DNA of 64,000 nt from Sellimonas catena (GCF_045063725.1 NZ_CP173695.1); one strand, 5' to 3'; positions 7,494 to 16,475 are shown, numbered from the stretch's first letter. Notes: generated from the sequence alone by a model not told the origin. Made by a program: numbers and translations.

Positions 7494-7979
7494 ATGGCGG
7501 TCATGATAGAAAGTCTGATTGGTATCTTATTATTCACAGTTCTGATTGTGTCACTGACGCTGAAAAATCCCCTTACCTCAGTGGGAGATTATCCCCCGGC
7601 CATACGGGAGAAATGTATGGAATTAGGATTGATCGAAAAAAGAGAACAACGCTTTACCAGGGCAGATATCCTCCGAAAGGGGATCGCCCTGCTTGCTTTT
7701 GTGTTCATCTTCGCTGTTGTCCTGAAACAGTTTAATGGAGCGGATACATTCTGGAAAGGGTTTCGGGATTCCTACCTGATCTGGCTGATCATTGATTGGT
7801 ATGACGCTCTTGTTCTTGACTGCATCTGGTTTTGTCATTCAAAAAAAGTCAGGATACCAGGCACAGAGAATATGGAAGAATATAAGGACTATCGTTTTCA
7901 TATCAGGCAGTCCTGTATTGGTATGCTTCTTGGACTGCCAGCTTGTCTTGCAGTGGGAGTGATTACAGCAATCCTCTGA
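7494..7979 (+). CDS. Four-segment membrane protein (paralogue of 16476)
   Basis: About 161 residues with hydrophobic segments near the N-terminus, residues 55-75, 85-105 and the C-terminus. It is clearly paralogous to the protein at 16476: YPPAIREKCMELGL against YSQEVQERCVTLGL, and RIPGTENMEEYKDY against EIPGTEDLKPYITA. GTG 7488 and ATG 7494 both fit the GGAGG at 7479-7483. Both copies sit beside ATC-hydrolase-like and alpha/beta hydrolase genes, so the family belongs to this pathway. I do not recognise a named family. Confidence 0.65.
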   Translation: MAVMIESLIGILLFTVLIVSLTLKNPLTSVGDYPPAIREKCMELGLIEKREQRFTRADILRKGIALLAFVFIFAVVLKQFNGADTFWKGFRDSYLIWLIIDWYDALVLDCIWFCHSKKVRIPGTENMEEYKDYRFHIRQSCIGMLLGLPACLAVGVITAIL

Positions 7980-8018
7980 TCCGCCATCAAATGATATAGA
8001 ACAGAATATGATTCGCAT

Positions 8019-8100
8019 CCGGCAGGAAATCTCTTTCGAGGTCTCCTGCTTTTTCTTTACTCAAACGGAAGGAGGTTCCCCATGGCCCGTCTGGTTACCA
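8019..8100 (+). repeat. Direct repeat copy B: leader and start of relaxase gene
   Basis: This is the intact counterpart of 5107-5190. It has the hairpin GCAGGA...CTC-TTTC-GAG...TCCTGC followed by TTTTTC (terminator- or attenuator-like, 8022-8055), then GGAAGGAGG and the relaxase ATG 8082. The copies differ mostly after the ribosome site. Confidence 0.8.
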
Positions 8101-11100
8101 AATTTAAGTACCTGAAGCCGGATCAGGAAAAGCCCATCGGCGGGTATGCCACCTACATCGCCACCCGTGAAGGTGTGGAGAAGATCGATGAGTCTTTCAA
8201 GCTGGCTCCCGCAACAGTGAAACAACAAAAGCTCATCGAAAAGCTCCTGCGGGATTTCCCGGATAGTGCCACGATGCTGGAGTATGAGGACTACCAGAGA
8301 GAAAAGACCGTAGGAGTTGCCTCTGAATTTATCACCCGTGCCATTGAGGATAATGCCCATGAGATCCTGAACCAGAGAACCTATGCCGACTACATCGGCA
8401 CCCGGCCTGGTGCGGAACGGTTTGGCAGCCATGGGATGTTCACGGATGATGGTGTCCAGGTCAAGCTGAAAGAGGTATCCCAGGAGCTGAACGCTCATCA
8501 GGGAAATGTGTGGACGCTTATCATTTCTCTGCGCCGGGAGGATGCGGAGTGCCTTGGTTTCAATACCGGCATCCGATGGCGGGATATGCTTCGGACGCAG
8601 ACGCAGGCCCTGGCGGACAGCCTGAAGATCCCCATGGATCATCTGAAATGGTATGCTGCCTTTCACAATGAGAGCCATCATCCCCACATCCATCTGCTGG
8701 CGTACTCTACCGTCGAGAATGAAGGTTTCCTTACCAAACAGGGTGTGGCAAAGATGCGGTCTTCCCTGGCCAAAGATATCTTTGAGCAGGATCTGCTCTG
8801 CATTTATGAAAAGCAGACGGTTCAAAGGGATGAGCTGCGCCTGCACAGCAAGGAGCTGATCGTAGAGATTGTCTCCCACATCAATGCCGGAACCTATGAT
8901 AATCCCAAGGTAGAGGAACTGCTCCTGCGTTTGGCTGACCGGCTTTCTAAAACTAAAGGGAAAAAGGTCTATGGCTACCTGAAAGCGGATGTGAAAGCGT
9001 TGGTGGATGCCATCGTGGATGAGCTGGTGGCAGATGAAAAGATTGCCGCTCTTTACAATCTGTGGTACGAACAGAAAGAAGAAGCACTCCAGGTCTATAC
9101 AGAAGCACTTCCACAGCGAGTGCCGCTCTCACAGAATAAAGAATTTAAGCCCATCAAGAATGCAGTCATACAGGAGGCCCTGGGTCTTCATGCTGACCGG
9201 CAGGATGTGGAGGAACCGGCTCAGGCCGATGCTCCTGATTTGGAAATGCCAGAAGCTCCGGAACCAGATTCTCAGGCGGACGATCCCATCGAGCCAGATC
9301 TGCCTCCCGCCTTTCGCTCTTATTCTGGCGGAAGGGGCCGGAAGAAAGATACCTGGTGGACGGATGAATATAAGGCGGCCCGTGCCTTCCTCTATGGCAC
9401 GAAGACATCCAAACCGGATTTTGAACAGGCTCTGGCCGCTCTGAAGAAAGAAGCTCTGCGTGGCAATGGTTTTGCCATGCATGATCTTGGCAAAATGGTT
9501 CTGGCCGGTCTTGGCTGTGAAAAGGAGGAAGAACAGGCACAGGAATGGTTCCGAAAAGCATTCTCTGCTTTCTGCGCCAGAGAGCCAAAGGAGGAAAAGC
9601 CAGGGTATCTCCGATACCGGATCGGCAAGATGTACGCCTTCGGCTATGGCGTGGATCAGAACTATCTGAAAGCTGCCGAGTGGTATGAAAAATCGGTTGC
9701 AGAGGGAAATCCCTTCGTTGCCTATGCCTTGGGCAGTCTGTATCACCGAGGCCAAGGCGTGGATCAGGATGAAGAAAAAGCGTTTGATCTGTTTACCATG
9801 GCGGCCACAGATGAGAATAAGCCGAATGCCTATGCTCAGTATGAGCTGCTCTATTATTTGGATAATTTCTATGAGACGCTTGTTCGGTATGACAACGGTG
9901 AAATTATCCCCGGTCTTGCAGAAAAATGGGAAGTGAGTTCGGATGCTCTTACCTATACTTTCACATTGAAACGGGGAATCAAGTTTTCAGATGGTGAAGA
10001 GCTCAATGCGGAGGTTGTAAAACTCAATTTTGATAATATGCCAGCTATTTTAGGAGATTCCAACGGGGTCTTCGGCCTTACCAGCACGTTGATGGATGAA
10101 GTGACTGTTGTGGACGAATATACTGTGGCAGTCAAGCTAACAACACCATATTACGGTGCTTTGCAGGACTTCACATTGCCCTTGCCCATGGGAATCATGT
10201 CTCCCAATGCGTTCAATGAAGATGGATCACTTTCTGAGTCTGTTAAAACTCAAACCATGGGTTCCGGGCCATATATGTACAATGGTCAAAAGGAAAATGA
10301 TGTATATACCTTTGTTCGCAACCCGTACTATGACCGAGGGGGGCCTGATGTGGACATTTTCCATGTGAAGGTGATTCCTGATAATGATGCCAAGCTGCTG
10401 GCCCTCCGCAACGGAGAGGTTGATATGCTTCTTTCTGCAAATAACATGAGCTACGATGCTTATCAGGAGTTGAGCCAGGATACTTCTTTCGGCACATTGA
10501 CTTCTGATGCAGTCATTCAGACGCGGATTCTGGGAATTAACCCTGTGTCACAGCCGTTTGAGGACGTAGAGATTCGGCAGTCAGTCAATTACGCTATCAA
10601 TAAAGAGTCGATTTGCCAGAATATCTTTAGTGGCGTGGAGGTTCCAGCAGAATCGGTAATGGACCCTGCTCTCCCATATTGCGATATAGACACTGGTTCC
10701 TATCATTATTCGCCAGAACAGGCAGTTAAACTGTTAGAAGATGCAGGCTGGCTCGACGTTGATGGGGATGGCGTCCGTGAAAAAGATGGGGTTAAATTGA
10801 GTACATCCATCTCCTGCAGCAGCGATCTTGCCATGCTGGAGGACGTAACCGCTGCTGTTGCCGAGGATTTGAAAGCGGTTGGATTTGAAGTTACAACATC
10901 GAGCAAAGAGACCATGACCTATTATCAGGATGTGAACCGTGGAGAATATGGGATAGGCATTGGCATTACATTTAATATTCCCATGGACCCCTTCCAGTTT
11001 ATCGCGAACCTACGACGAGAGCCAATGCGTGACAATATGGTAGCACAGGGGTTGCAGAGTTTGTCTGGTTCGGACGCGCTGATCAACAGCCTTTATTCCA

Positions 11101-11237
11101 TGGCAAATGACTCTAATTTTGATAGAAACCCGTTAAGGGGGTGCAATTACGGTTTGGAGGGGGGTGCATTTTTGATTTTAGGGGGGTGCAGTACTTTGCC
11201 AAAGGAAGAGGAGCGCCTTCATGAAATAATGTGTTAA
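8082..11237 (+). pseudogene. MobP-like relaxase fused to a NikA-like binding protein
   Basis: This 1051-codon ORF is a chimera. Codons 1 to about 589 encode a MobP-type relaxase that would nick oriT, with the metal-binding HHPHIHLL near residue 200. Sel1-like repeats follow (AQEWFRKAF, YLKAAEWYEKSV, DEEKAFDLFTMAA). At about 9845-9860 the Sel1 repeat breaks off and DNFYETLVRYDNGEIIPGLA begins. This is the body of a nickel/peptide ABC solute-binding protein (SBP family 5), without its lipoprotein signal. That part ends near 11114 in a foreign 40-residue tail. The relaxase may still work; the binding protein cannot be exported. It probably arose by deletion between two genes. Confidence 0.8.
11137..11190 (+). 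repeat. Three GGGGGTGCA repeats, IS-end-like
   Basis: GGGGGTGCA occurs at 11137-11145, 11160-11168 and 11182-11190, spaced 23 and 22 bases. It lies exactly where the binding-protein homology stops. Multiple short terminal repeats of this sort are typical of IS21-family ends, so this may be the end of a lost IS. That identity is inference. Confidence 0.4.
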
Positions 11238-11283
11238 GGAAAAATAATTTTTTGTTAAAATGCGTATGTTTTCTCTACATCCC

Positions 11284-11312
11284 TTGCAAACCAGAAAAAA
11301 GCGCGGTATAAT
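11284..11312 (+). promoter_or_regulatory. Promoter of the first TetR gene
   Basis: TTGCAA (11284-11289), a 17-base spacer and TATAAT (11307-11312) match the sigma-A consensus well. Confidence 0.75.
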
Positions 11313-11341
11313 ATGACCAAAAGAACCGAAATGGTCATATT
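11310..11341. promoter_or_regulatory. Inverted repeat over the TetR start site
   Basis: AATATGACCA and TGGTCATATT form a perfect 10-bp inverted repeat with a 12-base spacer, overlapping the -10 box and ending before the ribosome site. It is a likely autoregulatory operator, or an mRNA hairpin. It differs from the GTTAG-N6-CTAAC family. Confidence 0.6.
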
Positions 11342-11357
11342 TAAGGAGGGTGCGACC

Positions 11358-11936
11358 TTGGCTTTTACCGATTACGAGACTGAGCAGCTCCGCAAGGCGT
11401 TGCTGAAGGAAACGAGACATTGTGCTGTCACGCTGGGGATGAAGAAAACCTCCGTAGAGCAGCTGACGAAGGCGGTCGGCATTGCAAAGGGTTCGTTCTA
11501 TAAATTCTACGAATCCAAGGAAATGCTTTTCTTCGCGGTTTTGGAGAACATTCACTCCGAGCTTTACGGAGTGGCTGACCATGCACTGAGCGAAACTGAC
11601 GGCTTGCCGCCGTCGGAGCGTGCGGCAAAGGCGGTTCTTGCCGTCTGCTGGCGGCTGTCCGATACCGGCGACATGGTTTTCATTGAACATGACGCCAAGT
11701 TGCTTTTACAGAGATTGCCGGAGGGCGTCAAAAAGGAACATTACCACGATGACGAGACGCACATTCGTCTGCTTCTGGAAAAATATGGCCTTGTTCCTAA
11801 ACGGGGGATTTCACTTGCCGCCGCGACAGTACGCGGACTGATTCTGACCGTCTCACACAAGGAGCAAATAGGAGGACTGTACCCGCAGGTGCTGGAAACG
11901 CTGGTGTACGGCGCTTGCAGGGAGTTATTTAAATAA
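11358..11936 (+). CDS. TetR-family regulator 1
   Basis: This 192-residue repressor probably starts at TTG 11358, because AAGGAGGG (11343-11350) lies 7 bases upstream and the longer reading has no ribosome site. The N-terminal helix-turn-helix reads SVEQLTKAVGIAKGSFYKFYESKEMLFF, the TetR signature with YxFYxSKE. The C-terminal half would bind a ligand and dimerise. It stands directly before the 13-gene operon and is separated from it by a terminator, so it is the prime candidate to read the pathway's product or metal state. Which palindrome it binds is not shown. Confidence 0.85.
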   Translation: MAFTDYETEQLRKALLKETRHCAVTLGMKKTSVEQLTKAVGIAKGSFYKFYESKEMLFFAVLENIHSELYGVADHALSETDGLPPSERAAKAVLAVCWRLSDTGDMVFIEHDAKLLLQRLPEGVKKEHYHDDETHIRLLLEKYGLVPKRGISLAAATVRGLILTVSHKEQIGGLYPQVLETLVYGACRELFK

Positions 11937-11940
11937 GCGG

Positions 11941-11964
11941 AAGGCCGCAGAGATGCGGCTTTTC
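11941..11964 (+). terminator. Terminator after TetR 1
   Basis: GCCGCA-GAGA-TGCGGC (11944-11959) followed by TTTT. It separates TetR 1 from the operon promoter region. Confidence 0.7.
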
Positions 11965-11976
11965 CAAGACACAATG

Positions 11977-11992
11977 GTTAGCACCATCTAAC
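11977..11992. promoter_or_regulatory. Operator GTTAG-N6-CTAAC (copy 2)
   Basis: GTTAG-CACCAT-CTAAC, extended by one G/C pair on each side to 18 bp (11976-11993). It lies before the large operon, 35 bases centre to centre from copy 3. Confidence 0.8.
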
Positions 11993-12011
11993 CTACCGGA
12001 TGCACGCGTCG

Positions 12012-12027
12012 GTTAGGTTAATCTAAC
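12012..12027. promoter_or_regulatory. Operator GTTAG-N6-CTAAC (copy 3)
   Basis: GTTAG-GTTAAT-CTAAC, perfect arms, 20 bases before the first start codon of the large operon. No good -35/-10 pair is visible here, so the promoter may be weak or need an activator. Confidence 0.8.
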
Positions 12028-12046
12028 ATTGAAAGGAATGATAGCG

Positions 12047-12661
12047 ATGCAGGAACACAAGAATTTCTGGGACAAAAATGCCGGACGTTACGACCGCTTT
12101 ATGCGAAAGGATCGGGCAGCATATGACGAGATGTATGTGCTGATCCGGCTGGTTGTAAAAGCCAAGACGGTGTTGGAGCTGGCGACCGGCACGGGATTGA
12201 TCGCAAAACACATTGTAAACGCGGCGGCGCACATCGAGGCGACGGATGCCTCCCCGGAGATGATCGCCGAGGCGAAGCGGGATAACCGCTCGGCAAAGCT
12301 GCACTTCTCCGTGCAGGATATGTTCCGCCTGCCCTATGCAAACCAGTCCTTTAATGTAGTGATCGTGTCCAACGCGCTGCATATCGTGCCGCAGCCGGAA
12401 AAAGCCCTGCAAGAGATAAAACGGGTACTGAAAGACGACGGCACGCTCATCGCGCCGACCTTCACCCACGCGGGAAACTCGTTTTCCGGCAAGGTCAAAG
12501 CCTTTTTCATGAAGCTGGCAGGCTTTCCTCTCCACAGCAAGTGGACGAGCGCGGAATACCTGCGCTTCCTACGACAAAACGGCTGGACGGTGCGGAAAAG
12601 CGCTGTTCTAAAGGCGTCCTTCCCGCTGACCTATGCGGAATGTGTGAAATCGGAGGTGTGA
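12047..12661 (+). CDS. SAM-dependent methyltransferase A
   Basis: This 204-residue class I methyltransferase is the first gene of the large operon. ATG 12047 is preferred, with AAAGGA at 12032-12037. The SAM motif I is VLELATGTG, followed by IEATDASPEM (acidic loop) and LPYANQSFNVVIVSNALH (motif IV region), as in UbiE/Methyltransf_11 enzymes. The substrate is unknown. Four different methyltransferases in one operon suggest stepwise decoration of one compound. It is followed by the next methyltransferase after 4 bases. Confidence 0.85.
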   Translation: MQEHKNFWDKNAGRYDRFMRKDRAAYDEMYVLIRLVVKAKTVLELATGTGLIAKHIVNAAAHIEATDASPEMIAEAKRDNRSAKLHFSVQDMFRLPYANQSFNVVIVSNALHIVPQPEKALQEIKRVLKDDGTLIAPTFTHAGNSFSGKVKAFFMKLAGFPLHSKWTSAEYLRFLRQNGWTVRKSAVLKASFPLTYAECVKSEV

Positions 12662-12665
12662 TAAG

Positions 12666-13271
12666 ATGTCATTTTTTGAGAACACCAGAAAGCCTGTGGG
12701 GCTTAGCGGGAAAATCATGGTCGCCATGATGAACCTGGGGCACAGTCCCGTGGCACGGTGGGGACTTCGCTTTTTGGAGCTTACTCCGGACGCCAAGGTG
12801 CTGGACTGCGGCTGCGGCGGAGGGGCGAACATCAAGAGACTTCTGAAAAAATGCCCGGAGGGTATTGTCAAGGGCATTGACTATTCCCCAGTCAGTGTGG
12901 AGAAATCCAAAAAGGTCAACGAGGCCGCCATAGCGGAGGGCCGCTGCACCGTTCTGCAAGGCAGCGTGGCGGATATGATCTTTGCAGGCAACTGGTTCGA
13001 TGCGGTAACGGCCTTTGAAACCGTCTATTTCTGGCCCGATCTGCCGCAGTGCTTCCGGGAGGTTTACCGGGTGCTGAAGCCCGGCGGGACATTACTCATC
13101 TGCAACGAAAGCAACGGCGATACGGACAAGGACAAGAGGTGGACGGAGATTATCGGCGGCATGACCATCTACAAGGACGCCGAGCTGAAGACGTATCTGG
13201 AGCAGGCGGGCTTTCACGATATGCAGATACACAAAAAGAAAAGCTGGCTCTGCATCACGGCGCGGAAATGA
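12666..13271 (+). CDS. SAM-dependent methyltransferase B
   Basis: A 201-residue class I methyltransferase. Motif I is VLDCGCGGGANIKRLL; VKGIDYSPVSVEKSKK follows and then FDAVTAFETVYFWPDL and VLKPGGTLLI. It is only distantly like the first methyltransferase, so this is not a recent duplication. It overlaps no gene but lies 4 bases behind the previous one, in the same transcription unit. Substrate unknown. Confidence 0.85.
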   Translation: MSFFENTRKPVGLSGKIMVAMMNLGHSPVARWGLRFLELTPDAKVLDCGCGGGANIKRLLKKCPEGIVKGIDYSPVSVEKSKKVNEAAIAEGRCTVLQGSVADMIFAGNWFDAVTAFETVYFWPDLPQCFREVYRVLKPGGTLLICNESNGDTDKDKRWTEIIGGMTIYKDAELKTYLEQAGFHDMQIHKKKSWLCITARK

Positions 13272-13283
13272 GGGAGCTAAATC

Positions 13284-14189
13284 ATGAGTATCTTTGCATC
13301 TATCTTACGCAGCGTATACAAGCTCTCCGGCGCGAAAAAGGCGTTTGCCTTGCCGGAGGATGCACTGCGAAAGGAAATTGAAAAGCAGAACCGGCATCGT
13401 GGCGTTTTTACGCCCACCGACCGCAAGGCATATTATGAAACGATCGCGGTAAACGGCTTTCCCTGCCTGATCGTGCGAGAGCATCCGAAGCCGACCGAGC
13501 GCGCGATTCTCTATTTCTTTGGCGGCGGCATGGTGATCGGCCCCGATAAGGGCGACCTGCCTGTGATGCGCAAGCTCTGCCGCGAGACCGGCTGTGATGT
13601 GTGGTTTCCGTTTTACCCGCTCTGCATGGAACACTGCATTACTGAAACATACGCGATGGTGTACGAATGTTATCGAAAAATGATTGCACTGTATGGCGGC
13701 GGAAATGTCAGTACTTGCGGCTTTTCCTCCGGCGGTGCGCTGGCTTTGGGGATCGCGGCGCATAACAACGCCCAGCCAGAGCCGCTGCCGCAGCCGAGGC
13801 ACATTGTCGCCGTATCCCCCGGCGAGGTGCCGTGGAACGATGCGGAAAGGGCGCGGATGCAGGCGCTCAATGAAAGGGACGTTTCCATCGACTATGCCTT
13901 CATGGTGACGGTGGAGAAGTTCATGCGGCACGACTGTGAGAATGTGCCGGACTATATGCCTTCCGGCTCTCGGGGAGATTTTACCGGCGTAGGCGATATC
14001 CACTTCTTCTATTCTGCCGACGAGGTGCTCTATGGCGCATTGCCGGACTTTGAGGAAGCCTGCAAACGGGCAAATGTCCCCTATACGGTGTCCGCCCGCC
14101 CGAAGATGGTGCATTGCTACTGTATGCTACCGATCTTCAAGGAGGCAAAGGAGGACTTTGCGAAAATCGTGGACATTTTGAAAAAATGA
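13284..14189 (+). CDS. Alpha/beta hydrolase, HSL-like
   Basis: A 301-residue hydrolase of the hormone-sensitive-lipase-like type. The oxyanion loop appears as ILYFFGGGMVIG (HGGG-like with Phe for His), and the nucleophile elbow is CGFSSGGALALG (G-x-S-x-G). A C-terminal His is in KMVHCYCML and an Asp likely in FYSADEV. It could cleave or form an ester on the pathway product. GGGAGC lies before ATG 13284. No secretion signal is visible, so it acts in the cytoplasm. Confidence 0.8.
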   Translation: MSIFASILRSVYKLSGAKKAFALPEDALRKEIEKQNRHRGVFTPTDRKAYYETIAVNGFPCLIVREHPKPTERAILYFFGGGMVIGPDKGDLPVMRKLCRETGCDVWFPFYPLCMEHCITETYAMVYECYRKMIALYGGGNVSTCGFSSGGALALGIAAHNNAQPEPLPQPRHIVAVSPGEVPWNDAERARMQALNERDVSIDYAFMVTVEKFMRHDCENVPDYMPSGSRGDFTGVGDIHFFYSADEVLYGALPDFEEACKRANVPYTVSARPKMVHCYCMLPIFKEAKEDFAKIVDILKK

Positions 14190-14233
14190 GATCGGAAGCG
14201 GGCGTGTGTTGATTGAAACACGGAGAGAAAACC

Positions 14234-14917
14234 ATGGAACGAAAAGAAGCCATTCGCAGTGCGTACCGAATGACGGGCGGAAACAGTTTTTATGACGGCA
14301 TGATCACCTGCTCTACCCTGAGTGGGAAAGCGGTGTGCCGCTTGGTGTGGGCAATGAACAAGGCAGAAAACGACGCCTATCTGGAAAAGGCAATGTCCGG
14401 TATTCCGGAGCATTTCTCCGGCAAGCTGCTGGAAGTGCCGGTGGGAACAGGGATTCTGACCATGCCGGTTTATCAGACTATGCCGGAGGCGGACATCACT
14501 TGCCTCGATTACTCGGCGGATATGATGGGGCAGGCGCAGGAAAAAGCGAACCGACTGAATCTGAACAACATAACCTTTCAGCAGGGCGATGTGGGTGCGC
14601 TTTCCTATGCAGACGGCTCTTTTGACATTGTTCTGTCGCTGAACGGCTTTCACGCTTTCCCGGACAAGGAGGCAGCTTATCGGGAGATTTTCCGGGTCTT
14701 GAGACCCGGCGGGACATTCTGCGGCTGCTTTTATGTGAAGGGCGAGCACAAGCGGACGGATTGGTTTGTCCGGCACGTTTATGAAAAGGCGGGATTCTTC
14801 ACGCCGCCCTATGAGACGGTTTCCAGTCTGAAAGCACGGCTGGATGGAATGTATACGGATGTGGACATGGGAAACCTGAAAAGCATGGCATGGTTTGTCT
14901 GCCGAAAAGCGGACTAA
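14234..14917 (+). CDS. SAM-dependent methyltransferase C
   Basis: A 227-residue class I methyltransferase starting at ATG 14234 (GGAGAG upstream). Motif I is LLEVPVGTGILTMPVY, then ITCLDYSADMMGQAQ, FDIVLSLNGFHAFPD and VLRPGGTFCGC. The N-terminal ~60 residues are an added helical region. Neighbours are an alpha/beta hydrolase before it and an ATC-hydrolase-like gene after it. Substrate unknown. Confidence 0.85.
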   Translation: MERKEAIRSAYRMTGGNSFYDGMITCSTLSGKAVCRLVWAMNKAENDAYLEKAMSGIPEHFSGKLLEVPVGTGILTMPVYQTMPEADITCLDYSADMMGQAQEKANRLNLNNITFQQGDVGALSYADGSFDIVLSLNGFHAFPDKEAAYREIFRVLRPGGTFCGCFYVKGEHKRTDWFVRHVYEKAGFFTPPYETVSSLKARLDGMYTDVDMGNLKSMAWFVCRKAD

Positions 14918-14961
14918 ACGATTTCGTGCGCAAAACAGAAAGCAAGGACGAAAACAAACAG

Positions 14962-15663
14962 ATGAAAGACAAGAAGCTCCTATTCGACCGCAAATGCCAT
15001 GTGCTGTATTCCCGCCCCTGCAAGAAGGAGATACGGGCGAAGATCGCTCTGCACTATCCTGCAGTAGAGCGGGAGGCGGTTTGGGAAAAAGTACAGCGGC
15101 GGTATGCGGAATTTCTCTCCGACTGGCGTACCGATTTGGGCGGCAAGCGGAACTTCCACAACGGCGTAGGCGGCACCTACGACTGCATCGCCATTATGAG
15201 CTATTACGCGGTCTGCAAAGCCGTCACATTGTTCCGTGAGATCGAAGAGATGGAGGAAAAACTGATTCTTCCGACTTTCCGCAAGCTGAAATTTGTGGAT
15301 TGCAACAAGCCGTTCTGGAGGAAGCTGATGTACAAGGCGTTTGTTCGTGCGAAAAGCGGCTGCGACAAATGGCACGATTACGAGATGTCGATTGCGCCTT
15401 ATGAAACCGACAAGCCTATTTATTATGAATTTACGGCGTGCCCGGCAGCGGAGTTTGCTATCAAGCACGGTCTTACGGATATTATGCCCGCCTTGTGCAA
15501 TGTGGACTACGCATCTATGGAGCTGCTCCACGCAAGGCTGGTGCGGACGACTACCTGCGTGGATGGCTGCCGATGCGATTATACCATCTGCGGCGATAAA
15601 GACCCATACTTAAAGGAACATCCCGAATATCGGGATGAGGCGGGCTTCAGAAGAAACAAATAA
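14962..15663 (+). CDS. ATC-hydrolase family protein (paralogue 2)
   Basis: A 233-residue protein of the L-2-amino-thiazoline-4-carboxylate hydrolase-like family. ATG 14962 is the likely start; the frame is open back to 14890 but without a good ribosome site. The signature residues are all present: TACPAAEFA, then LCNVDY (C-x2-D), then RTTTCVDGCRCDYTI (R-T-x-T...CD). The founder enzyme hydrolyses a thiazoline ring; what this one acts on is not known. It is Cys-rich in its C-terminal third, which would suit a thiol substrate or a metal site. Confidence 0.7.
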   Translation: MKDKKLLFDRKCHVLYSRPCKKEIRAKIALHYPAVEREAVWEKVQRRYAEFLSDWRTDLGGKRNFHNGVGGTYDCIAIMSYYAVCKAVTLFREIEEMEEKLILPTFRKLKFVDCNKPFWRKLMYKAFVRAKSGCDKWHDYEMSIAPYETDKPIYYEFTACPAAEFAIKHGLTDIMPALCNVDYASMELLHARLVRTTTCVDGCRCDYTICGDKDPYLKEHPEYRDEAGFRRNK

Positions 15664-15690
15664 AAACGCAATGCAAAGGCGGTGAGACAA

Positions 15691-16467
15691 ATGAAAACCT
15701 TTATCGGAATCATGATCCCTTTCTTGGGTACAACACTGGGCTCGGCCTGCGTGTTCTTTATGAAAAAATCCCTTGGCGATCTGGTGCAGCGCTCCCTTGC
15801 GGGTTTTGCCGCCGGTGTGATGGTGGCAGCATCCATCTGGAGCTTGCTGATCCCCGCCATTGAGCAGTCGGAGGATATGGGGAAGCTGTCCTTTCTCCCC
15901 GCCTTTATCGGCTTTTGGAGCGGCGTGCTGTTTTTGCTCCTGCTTGACCGTTTGATTCCCCATCTTCATGTGGGAAGTGAACAGGCCGAGGGTCCGAAAA
16001 GCAAGCTCGGGCGCACCACCATGATGGTGCTGGCTGTTACCTTACATAACATCCCGGAGGGAATGGCAGTCGGCGTGGTGTATGCAGGCTTCCTTTCGGG
16101 AAATACGCAAATTACGGCGGCAAGCGCACTTGTCCTGTCCCTTGGCATAGCCATTCAGAATTTTCCCGAGGGCGCGATCATCTCCATGCCGCTCCGGGCG
16201 GAGGGGGAACGCAAGGGCCGAGCGTTTCTCGGCGGTGTGCTTTCCGGCGTTGTCGAGCCTATCGGCGCGGTGCTGACGCTTCTCGCGGCGCAGCTTGTGA
16301 TCCCGGCGCTGCCGTATCTGCTGAGTTTTGCAGCGGGCGCCATGCTCTATGTGGTGGTAGAGGAGTTGATTCCGGAAATGTCGCAGGGGCGGCACTCGAA
16401 TCTTGGAACGGTGTTCTTTGCGGTAGGCTTCAGCGTGATGATGGTGCTGGATGTGGCGCTGGGATAA
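15691..16467 (+). CDS. ZIP family metal transporter
   Basis: A 258-residue membrane protein of the ZIP (zinc/iron permease) family with about eight membrane segments. The metal-site helices are clear: LHNIPEGMAVGV (TM4) and QNFPEGAIISMPL (TM5), with HLHVG in the loop before. It would take divalent metal into the cytoplasm. Its place in the middle of a methyltransferase/hydrolase operon is the strongest sign that the pathway concerns a metal. ATG 15691 is preferred over GTG 15682. Confidence 0.9.
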   Translation: MKTFIGIMIPFLGTTLGSACVFFMKKSLGDLVQRSLAGFAAGVMVAASIWSLLIPAIEQSEDMGKLSFLPAFIGFWSGVLFLLLLDRLIPHLHVGSEQAEGPKSKLGRTTMMVLAVTLHNIPEGMAVGVVYAGFLSGNTQITAASALVLSLGIAIQNFPEGAIISMPLRAEGERKGRAFLGGVLSGVVEPIGAVLTLLAAQLVIPALPYLLSFAAGAMLYVVVEELIPEMSQGRHSNLGTVFFAVGFSVMMVLDVALG

Positions 16468-16475
16468 GGAAGTAA

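Noticed and set aside
11130..11200. CRISPR-like array from the GGGGGTGCA repeats
   Set aside because: Three 9-base repeats with ~13-base gaps are too short for CRISPR, and no cas gene is present.
8082..11237. Relaxase-binding-protein fusion as a new bifunctional protein
   Set aside because: The binding part lacks a secretion signal, ends in a foreign tail and breaks within a Sel1 repeat, so accidental fusion is far more likely.
14980..15531. Minus-strand ORF of 183 codons
   Set aside because: It lies opposite the ATC-hydrolase-like gene, which has the family signature; no motif in the antisense frame.
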